This document shows, piece by piece, positions 24,020 through 31,700 of a stretch of DNA of 64,000 bases. The stretch spans positions 100,564 to 164,563 of the forward strand of contig NZ_JAGXJW010000003.1 of NCBI RefSeq assembly GCF_019091135.1, in the 5' to 3' direction. The notes below the pieces were generated by a model, which did not search any database, had not been told where the DNA came from, and saw only the letters and a list, made by a program, of their open reading frames with translations. This DNA comes from Cohnella sp. GbtcB17 (GTDB lineage: Bacteria; Bacillota; Bacilli; Paenibacillales; Paenibacillaceae). Both the position numbers and the translations under genes were made by a program. Each line of letters begins with the position of its first letter. Positions within the stretch are counted from its first letter, which is position 1.

Positions 24020-25417
24020 TTAATCGCAGATAATAGAAGGAGTCGACGGACTATGAGTATCATTTGCGATAGATAGCGCTTCCTTTCTAAACCATGATCG
24101 CGATCTCCATCTCTTCAGCAAAACAAGTCCTCTTAACCACTCGTCTACGGCGAATGCGATCCAGATCCCCGCCAAACCCATCTCCAGGGATACCGAAAGG
24201 ACGTAGGAAAGGACCACGCTGATTCCCCACATCGAAGCCATCCCGAGATAGACGGCGAACTTGATATCGCCCAAGGCGCGCAAAGCGCCGAGAATGACCA
24301 GATTGATCGAGCGACCGGGCTCCAACGCGACCGTCAAAAGCAGAAGCATGCTTCCCGTGCTTATGACGTCTTGATCGCGCGTGAAGAGGCCGAGGAGCGG
24401 ATGGGCGCAGGCATAGATCAAGATGCCCGTCGCGAGCGAAACGGCAAACGAAATGCGCGTGCTCTGCATGCAGCGTTCGTAAATCTCTTGGAACCGCCTG
24501 GCGCCTGCGAGACGGCCGATGACGATCTGGGTGCCTTGGCCGAGGGCCATACCGAACAAGTAGATAAACATCATCAGGTTTTCCGTATACACCTTGGTGG
24601 TCAGGGCCTGGGTTCCCAGGATAGCTGCGATAGAAGTTACGGCCAGCTGGGAGGAATGGTACGACAGAAGCTCCAGCGCGGAAGGAACCCCGATTTTAAG
24701 CAGTCCTCGAAAATGCGCCAAAGGCAAGCTGAAGATCCGCTTGAACGGCAAGCGGTATTTTACCCGCTTCGTCAGGATCGCGAAAAGAACGGCAAGTCCG
24801 ATTCCTTTGCTGATCGTCGTGGTGACCGCAACGCCGAATACGCCTAGTACGGGAATGCCGAAGGGGCCGAAAATAAACAAATAGTTGCCGACGATATCGA
24901 AGAGGTACATGCCGAACGTGACGAACATGACTTCCTTCGTAAAGCCGTGGCTTCTGAGAATCGCGCTTACCGTCAGCATGACCGCCGGAATAAACGAGAA
25001 TCCTCCGACAAAAACCATGTAGATCATCGCTTCGCTTATCAGCTCGCGGGGCAGTCCCGTCGCCCGGAGCAGGGGCTCTCCCGTCAAGTACGCGAGTCCG
25101 CTTAATCCAAGTCCGAGCAGCAAATTTCCATAGATGGACACGACCGCAACTTCTGATGCCTCCCGATCCTGCCGGGCGCCCAGATGACGGGATACCAACA
25201 CGGACGTTCCCGTGGCGAGCACGCCATAAAGAAGGATGACGATATAAAGGATTCGATTGGCTACGCCCACCGCAGCCACGGAATGATCCGAATACTGGCT
25301 CAGCATCAGCGTGTCCGCATTGCCCATCAGCATCTGGAGCAGCAGCTCGATGAAAATCGGCCATGTTAAGCCCAGTATGCTTAAACTCTTCGCATTCGTT
25401 GCCTTCTTTTCGCTCAT
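24020..25417 (-). CDS. MATE-family multidrug efflux protein
   Basis: 465 residues with about twelve membrane helices. N-terminal WPIFIELLLQMLMGNADTLML and GVANRILYIVILLYGVLATG, and the central CMQSTRISFAVSLATGILIY region, are typical of MATE exporters, which use a Na+ or H+ gradient. It follows a LysR gene on the same strand after 109 bases. The last codons (ANDTHSPSTPSIICD) are encoded by copy 2 of the dispersed repeat and the bases after it, so the C-terminal tail appears to have been replaced. Confidence 0.92.
   Translation of the reverse strand: MSEKKATNAKSLSILGLTWPIFIELLLQMLMGNADTLMLSQYSDHSVAAVGVANRILYIVILLYGVLATGTSVLVSRHLGARQDREASEVAVVSIYGNLLLGLGLSGLAYLTGEPLLRATGLPRELISEAMIYMVFVGGFSFIPAVMLTVSAILRSHGFTKEVMFVTFGMYLFDIVGNYLFIFGPFGIPVLGVFGVAVTTTISKGIGLAVLFAILTKRVKYRLPFKRIFSLPLAHFRGLLKIGVPSALELLSYHSSQLAVTSIAAILGTQALTTKVYTENLMMFIYLFGMALGQGTQIVIGRLAGARRFQEIYERCMQSTRISFAVSLATGILIYACAHPLLGLFTRDQDVISTGSMLLLLTVALEPGRSINLVILGALRALGDIKFAVYLGMASMWGISVVLSYVLSVSLEMGLAGIWIAFAVDEWLRGLVLLKRWRSRSWFRKEALSIANDTHSPSTPSIICD
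24042..24064 (+). repeat. Dispersed 23-bp repeat, copy 2
   Basis: Core ACGGACTATGAGT and end ATCATT. Here it lies inside the 3' end of the MATE coding region, encoding residues NDTHSPST of the C-terminal tail on the opposite strand. Confidence 0.8.
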
Positions 25418-25526
25418 TCCGAATCCCCGCTTTGCCTAATCTATCTAACCTGCAGTTATGATAGGCCATAATCGGGTCGCAAAAAATAGGCCGTTATCGA
25501 ACGGATCGTTCAGTTCAAATGAACGC

Positions 25527-26414
25527 TTAGGCATGCGGATTCAGTTCCTCGTAAAGAGCGCGATAGAGGGTTGATATCGCATTGCCCATTCGTTTTTCTC
25601 TTCTGATCAAGCCCATCGTTAAGCGTAGATCGATATCCTGAATTTTTCCGAGTACGGCAGACGCCGGCGGGGGTTGAACGGCCGAGGCGGGCAGCAGCGC
25701 AATCCCGACGCCTCCCTGCACGAATTGAATAATCGCGGCGCTGTCGCCGATCTCGATGACCGGTTTAATGGGCACGCCCAGCTCGGCGATACGCTGCTCT
25801 AATGCCGCGCGATATGCGTTTAACGGCTCGGAGAGGATGAGGTTCTCGTTTCCCAGGTTCGCCAGGGTAAGGGATTTTGTCGCGGCAAGGGGATGTCGCT
25901 CGGGCAGGAGAACGACGACCTCCTCCACGAATAGCGGCACCTTGTGCAATCCGCGCGTCTCGTTCGGCAGGACGGGTCCGATCCCGATATCCAGTTGTTC
26001 ATGCAAAACGCGTTCGCATAACGTATTCGTGTTAATGTATTCGATGGATATCGTCAAATGGGGATGCTTTTTCAGCAAAGGAATGAGGATGGACGGCAGC
26101 TTTTTCCCCGCCGACTCGATCGTACCGATCCGGACGTGGCCTTGTACCGTTTTTGAAAGCTCGGATCGGGTATGATCCTTTAACTGGTCGAATTGTTCCA
26201 GCACATGCCTTGCGTTTTCCCAGAAAACTTGCCCCTCTGCCGTTAGCGCCATACGGCGGCCCCTTTTTTCGAACAAACGGATGCCCAGATACGCCTCCAG
26301 CTGCTGAATATGCAAGGATATCGTAGACGGCGCATAACCGAGCGATTCAGCCGCTTTTAAAAAGCTGCCTTTCGTCAATATCGTTTGGATGGTCGTCAAT
26401 TGTTTGATCTCCAT
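25527..26414 (-). CDS. LysR-family transcriptional regulator
   Basis: 295 residues from ATG 26414 with GGAGGG upstream. The helix-turn-helix is KGSFLKAAESLGYAPSTISL followed by HIQQLEAYLGIRLFEKRGRR (residues 14-53). The effector domain has HVRIGTIESAGKKLPSIL and VQGGVGIALLPASAV segments typical of LysR proteins. It lies immediately upstream of the MATE gene on the same strand. LysR genes are more often divergent from their targets, so control of the exporter is possible but not shown. Confidence 0.92.
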   Translation of the reverse strand: MEIKQLTTIQTILTKGSFLKAAESLGYAPSTISLHIQQLEAYLGIRLFEKRGRRMALTAEGQVFWENARHVLEQFDQLKDHTRSELSKTVQGHVRIGTIESAGKKLPSILIPLLKKHPHLTISIEYINTNTLCERVLHEQLDIGIGPVLPNETRGLHKVPLFVEEVVVLLPERHPLAATKSLTLANLGNENLILSEPLNAYRAALEQRIAELGVPIKPVIEIGDSAAIIQFVQGGVGIALLPASAVQPPPASAVLGKIQDIDLRLTMGLIRREKRMGNAISTLYRALYEELNPHA

Positions 26415-26452
26415 GACCGAATCCCTCCGCTCAAGCGAACCTATCGAAATAA

Positions 26453-26476
26453 CGGCCATCCGACGTCGGATGGCCG
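26453..26476 (-). terminator. Hairpin/terminator after the P450 gene
   Basis: CGGCCATCCGA (26453-26463) pairs perfectly with TCGGATGGCCG (26466-26476). It is 24 bases after the P450 stop, but the following U-tract (TTATTT) is weak. The stem resembles that at 22481-22501. Confidence 0.6.
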
Positions 26477-26499
26477 CATTCTACTTTTTTTCACCGTCG

Positions 26500-27849
26500 T
26501 TAGCGGCTCCCTACCAGCACTTCAATGCCGTCTTTAGGCCGCAAGGTCATGAGCGGCTCCATCTCGATCGGCGGATGTCCGGCCTTTAACTGCAGCCGGT
26601 GGCGTTGGCCGATCATGCACAGGGCGATGACCATCTCCAGCATGGCGAAGTGGTTGCCGATGCAGCCTCTCGGTCCGCCGCCGAACGGGATATAGGAAAA
26701 CTGCGGAATGCGCTTCACGTAGTCGTCCTCGAACCGCTCCGGGATAAACGACTCGGGATTCGGAAAATAGGCCGGGTTGTGGTGAATCGCATAGGGGCTG
26801 AACAGCACGGATTGTCCCTTTTTGATCTTGATCGGACCGAGCTCTACGTCGTTGATCGCGGAACGACCGGTGAAGAAGCTGGGGGAGCGAAGCCGCATAG
26901 CTTCCCATAGCACGTTTTGCGTATAGGTGAGCTTCATATAATCGGCATCCGTCGGCGCCTCGCCTTGCAGGACCCGATCCCATTCCTCGTACAGCTTCCG
27001 CTCGACCTCCGGCTGCTTCAAAATGTACGAGAATGCCCAAGACAGCGCATTGGCGGACGTCTCGTGCCCGGCGATGAACATGATCATCAGCTCGTCGCGC
27101 AGCTCCTGGTCGGTCATGCCGTTCCCTTGATCGTCCTTGGACGAGAGCAGCACGGAGAGCAGGTCGCCTTCGCCGATCGCGGGGTTCAGTCTACGCTGCT
27201 TGATGATATCGTAGACGGCGCGATCCAGCGCTTCGAGCGCGGACTTGTAAGCTTTATTTTTAGCGGTCCCGACGAACAGGGGCACCGAGACGAGCGAGCG
27301 CATCCGCTCGGCGCACATCCGGTTGATGAGCTCGTACGGCTCTCGTATCGACCGCGAATGTTCATGGCCGTCCAGGCTGAACAGCGTCTTGGCGATAATC
27401 GCGAAGGTGATATTCGATATATCTTCGGTGAGCATGCGGTGTTCGCCCGGTTTCCACGTACGCAGCTCCCGGTCCACGATGTCCGCCATTTGCTCGGCAT
27501 AAAGCTGCACATGCGCCCGGGTGAAGTGCGGTTGGATCAGCTTCCTGACCCGCTTGTGCTTTTCTCCCGTGCTGGTCGCCACGCCGTCCCCGACGAACAG
27601 CCTCGCTTCTTGAAAGGCCTTGAGCTTGATAAATTGATCTTGCTTGGTAATCAACATTTCCTTCAGCAGCATCGGATCGTAGATGACGTACATTTTTTGC
27701 GGACCGAACCGTATTTTGACGACGCCGCCGTATTTGGTTTGCAACTCCGTCAAAAATCCGAGCGGATCCTTCCGGTATTCCATCAGATTGCCGGCGATCC
27801 AACTGCCTTTCGGCCCTTTAGGTTCGATTAAAGCTTGTGAAGCGCTCAT
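26500..27849 (-). CDS. Cytochrome P450
   Basis: 449 residues from ATG 27849 with AGGAGAG upstream. I-helix oxygen-binding motif AGHETS (260-265), ExxR (EAMR, 316-319) and heme-binding FGGGPRGCIG with Cys at about 396 are all present. There is no signal peptide and no fused reductase, so redox partners must come from elsewhere. The N-terminus (EPKGPKGSWIAGNL, YRKDPLGFL) resembles fatty-acid or unspecific monooxygenases. It lies 41 bases after the XRE gene, which probably controls it. Confidence 0.95.
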   Translation of the reverse strand: MSASQALIEPKGPKGSWIAGNLMEYRKDPLGFLTELQTKYGGVVKIRFGPQKMYVIYDPMLLKEMLITKQDQFIKLKAFQEARLFVGDGVATSTGEKHKRVRKLIQPHFTRAHVQLYAEQMADIVDRELRTWKPGEHRMLTEDISNITFAIIAKTLFSLDGHEHSRSIREPYELINRMCAERMRSLVSVPLFVGTAKNKAYKSALEALDRAVYDIIKQRRLNPAIGEGDLLSVLLSSKDDQGNGMTDQELRDELMIMFIAGHETSANALSWAFSYILKQPEVERKLYEEWDRVLQGEAPTDADYMKLTYTQNVLWEAMRLRSPSFFTGRSAINDVELGPIKIKKGQSVLFSPYAIHHNPAYFPNPESFIPERFEDDYVKRIPQFSYIPFGGGPRGCIGNHFAMLEMVIALCMIGQRHRLQLKAGHPPIEMEPLMTLRPKDGIEVLVGSR

Positions 27850-27890
27850 GATTTCTCTCCTTTTTCTGTAGTACAGCTTGTGCGTGCCGG

Positions 27891-28592
27891 TTAACGATCT
27901 TTGAACAGCGAGCAGGGGTCGACGTCTTCGTTCAGCCAGTCTTCTCCTTCGGCGAACAGGCTTTTTTGAACTTGAATGATCCCGCTCCGCTTGGCCAGCC
28001 GGTTCATCTGGTTCTGCATCAGCTTGGAGTTGCACAGGACGACGACCTGCTCGCAATGGGGCAAAAACCACCGCTGCAGCTCCTCCCACTTCTCCTTGAC
28101 CTCATGCTGGAACACGATGGGCTGCCCGTGAATCATCATTTGCCGGTTGTCGATCAGCAGTTTGACTTTGCCGGAGACGAGCCGCAGGCAGGCGCTTTTG
28201 AGATCGGCGACGATTTGCTTGATCTCGTCCTGGCCGATCCCGCCGGTGACTTGCCAGGCGATGACATTGTGATCGGGGTCGACGCGGTAGTTGAAGCGAT
28301 CCCGGAGCGGGCGCTCCAGCTCCTTTTTCAAGGACGCCGAATGCAGGGAAAATCGCTCGTGAAGGAAAAAATAGCTGATGTCGACGTCCAGCGTATTGCA
28401 CAGCAGCTCGATATTTTTAAGCGATATATTGCGAACGCCGCGTTCCACGCCGCCGATATAGGTGCGATCGAGTCCCGAACGGGCGGCGAGCATGTCCTGC
28501 GACATGTTCGACCGCAGCCGCAGCTCCCTTAGGCGCAAGCCGAAATCTTCTAATATACTCATTGGGCAACATCCTTCAGTGCGAAATCCCAT
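27891..28592 (-). CDS. XRE-family regulator with conserved C-terminal domain, paralogue A
   Basis: 233 residues from ATG 28592, with GGAGG six bases upstream; an ATG at 28562 is the alternative, but the preceding residues GxRxEGCCPM are conserved in the paralogue at 53015-53716 with synonymous changes, which supports translation of them. The XRE helix-turn-helix is at about 20-75 (MSQDMLAARSGLDRTYIGGV, then ERGVRNISLKNIELLCNTL). The remaining 150 residues form an alpha/beta domain (VKLLIDNRQMMIHGQPI, LPHCEQVVVLCNSKLMQNQM) that looks SpoIIAA/STAS-like, though I cannot confirm it. Probably an operon with the P450. Confidence 0.9.
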   Translation of the reverse strand: MGFRTEGCCPMSILEDFGLRLRELRLRSNMSQDMLAARSGLDRTYIGGVERGVRNISLKNIELLCNTLDVDISYFFLHERFSLHSASLKKELERPLRDRFNYRVDPDHNVIAWQVTGGIGQDEIKQIVADLKSACLRLVSGKVKLLIDNRQMMIHGQPIVFQHEVKEKWEELQRWFLPHCEQVVVLCNSKLMQNQMNRLAKRSGIIQVQKSLFAEGEDWLNEDVDPCSLFKDR

Positions 28593-28628
28593 GCTATACC
28601 TCCATGTTAATCCGTTCCTCGCGACCGA

Positions 28629-28651
28629 GTCGACGGACTATAAGTCTCATT
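28629..28651 (+). repeat. Dispersed 23-bp repeat, copy 3
   Basis: Core ACGGACTATAAGT and end CTCATT. It is intergenic, between the GH9 terminator and the start of XRE paralogue A, 37 bases upstream of the XRE start codon. Confidence 0.8.
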
Positions 28652-28675
28652 AATGGTTTACAGGAAAATGAACGA

Positions 28676-28712
28676 ACAAGCTGGCGCCGGCACGGGGCCG
28701 GAGCCAGCTTGT
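28676..28712 (-). terminator. Terminator after the GH9 gene
   Basis: ACAAGCTGGC (28676-28685) pairs with GCCAGCTTGT (28703-28712) around a GC-rich inner stem. It lies 23 bases after the GH9 stop. The U-tract is interrupted (TCGTTCATTTT). Confidence 0.7.
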
Positions 28713-28734
28713 CGCAAACGGTTTTGCTTCAGGC

Positions 28735-31700
28735 TTACGGCCAAATTACCGTGTCGAAGGTGACTTCGGCCAGCTTGCCTTCCGTGCCCGAGGAGACGGC
28801 CAGGCCAGCCGTAAATTCCCCTGTGATCGTCATCGTGCGCGAGCTTTTCAGCGTCCACTCGACGCCGTCAACCGACGAGTAGGTCTTCACGATGTTGCCG
28901 GTTTTTTCGACCTTCAGCCAGATCGGCCACGTGTTAGCCGTTGTACTGTCGGTATTTTTGGCTGCCCAGGCGTTCGTCTGATCGCGGTAGATGCTGCTGA
29001 CCTCGGTACCGCCGACGGTGAAGATGCCTTGGAAGGCGCTGTTCGCGTCCTTGCTCTGGCGGATCATCAGCCCCACCTTCGTATCCGAATTGACTTTCCC
29101 GCCGGGGACGCTCACGCTCGCAACCTTGGCGACGATCGTAGCGTCGCCGTTCTGAATGTTCACATACGCGTAGCGGAACCTGTCGGTCTGTCCCCAAATG
29201 CCGGTGCCGGCCGCCGTCATCGTCACGGACGCGCCCGATTGGGAGGTCGAACCGTCAATCTTGGTATCGTTGTCCTTGCTCTGCGGCGTTTTGATCTCGA
29301 CGAACTTCGCGGTGACGATTTTGTTTTCGTCCATGATGACGGTGGCCGGATTCGCGTTGCCGCTCAGGCCGCCCCCGCTCCAGCCGATGAACGCATAGTC
29401 CGGGGCCGGCGTCGCCGTCAACGTGACCGAAGCGCCGGCCGCATAGCCTTCCTGGTCGGGTCCGCGCTGGATCGTGCCGTTCACCGCTTCGGTCGTCAGC
29501 GTGTAGACGTCGGATGCATTTCTAAAGTTCGCCGTAATGTTCTTGTTCCCGGTCATCGTCACGGTCGCCGGGTTGGCGTTGCCGCGCAGGTCGCCGCTCC
29601 AGCCGGTGAAGACGTAGCCGTCCGCGGCCGTTGCCTTCAAGGTCACCGCATAGCCGGCCGGATAGGCGGGAACCGAAGGTGTCGCCGATACGATTCCGTT
29701 CACGGCTTCGGTATGCAGCGTATACGAAGGGATGGCAGGCCATTTGACTTCCCCGAACCGCGCCGTGACGAATTTGCTGTCCTGGCCAGCCGTCACCGCC
29801 AGTCCTGCGGTGTACGCCCCGCTGAAGGAAGCGATCGTCCGCGAGCCGCGCTGCGTCCAGTTGGTGCCGTCGGTCGAGCTGTAGGTCTTCAAGCTCGTTC
29901 CCGTCTTTTCAACCTTCAGCCATACGGGGCCGCTGACGGCTTCGTCGGCGAGATATTCCCGGATGACGTACGATCCGTCCCGGTACTGGCTGTATACTTT
30001 GCGATCCTTGGATATGAAAATGCCTTGGTAGTTGCTGTTCGCGGCCGTGCTCTGCCGCATCATGACGCCCGCGCGGGCATCGCCGGCCGTAGCCGCGAAG
30101 TCGTTCACCTTGGCCACGATCGCACCGTCACCGCTCAGGTTGTCCTCGTAGGTATACCTGAAGCTGTCGCTGCTTCCCCAGACGGTCGAGCCGGATGCCT
30201 TGATCGTGACGCCGTCCGTATCGTCGGTCGTGCTGCCCGCGTACGTCGTCCCGATGTCCGCGTCCTTGTAAGCCGCGAACTTGGCCGATATCGTCTTGTG
30301 GCCGTCCATGATCAGCTCGACGGTATTGGACGTCGTCCCGACCAGGTCCCCTTCCCAATGCACGAAGCGGTAGCCGAGGGCCGGCGTCGCTTTAATGTTG
30401 ACTTTGGCATACGGCTCGTAACCGCCGTCGGCCGAGGGGTTCTCGATCTCGATCGTGCCCCCAGTCGTCTGCACCACGGTCAGCTTGCAAACTTTCGGCA
30501 TGTCATCGAAGGTGGCCGTGACCGTCTTGTCGCTATCCATCTTCAGATATGCAGGATTGACTTTGCCTTCAAGCGCGCCAGACCATCCGGTGAACGTGTA
30601 ATTCAGCTCGGGCAGCGCGGTCAGCTTCACCTTGGAGTCGGCCACGTATAGGCCGGACGCGGCCGATACCGAACCATTTCCGTCCGCGTTCACGGTCAGC
30701 GTGCGCATATCCGGCCAGCTCACGTGGCTGAACTGCGCGGTCGCCGTGCCGCCTTCCGGGCCCGCGGAGGCGAACAAGCCGATCGTGAGCTCCATGTCGG
30801 CCTTGTCCCAATCCCAGATCGTCAATTTAACCGGGTCCTTCCATGTGACGCCGTCCGTTGACCAGGACATCGTGAGGTCGCGGTTGATGGTCCGCTCGAT
30901 CCGCAGCCATACGGGCGCAGAAACTGCTTCGATCGTCTTGTCCGCGCTATACCAGTCGCCGCCCTTTCTCGACTGCACGATCAGCTTGCCGTCCTTCGCC
31001 AGGATGGCGGCATATTGGGCGCCGCTCGCGAGCGACGAGCGAATCTGGATGCCGGCGACGGCATCCGCAGCCTTGCCGCTCGCAGTCAACGAATCGAGCT
31101 TTGCCGTAAATACGGCGTTGCCCTTGAGTCCCGGCCGCAGCAAGTAGCGGAAGCTATCGGGCGCTTGTGCGAATTGCTTGCCGGTCGTCGTCAGCGTATA
31201 GACGTCCCCGCTGACCGAAGTCGTACCCGGCGTTCCCGGCGGCGAGATATCCACGCTCATCAAGGCGTTGGCCGGCTTGAAGTTGGCCGTGATCGCCTTG
31301 CTGCCGTCCATCGTGACCTCGAGCGGGTTGGCGCTGCTCGTGACGGCGCCGGTCCAGCCCGTGAACAGATAGCCGGGCTGGGCTGTCGCGGTCAGCGTCG
31401 CCTTCGTGCCTTCCTCGTAGAGCTTGCCGGACACGTTAGCGGCATTGTCGGCGGTTGCCTTGACCGTGCCGCCTTCCAGCGTCTCGACGTCAAGCGTGTA
31501 TTCCGGCACCTTGATGAAGTTGGCCGTTACCAGCTTCGGCGCGTCGACGATCACGGTCGCAGGGTTGCCGTCATACGTCTTCTCAACCTCTGTATCGGTG
31601 TTCTCTTCGGTCCAGCCGTCGAAGCGATAACCGAACCTGTCGACGGCCGTCAGGATGACCTCATCGCCATGGACATAGTTCGGCTTGGAGGGGTTGACCT

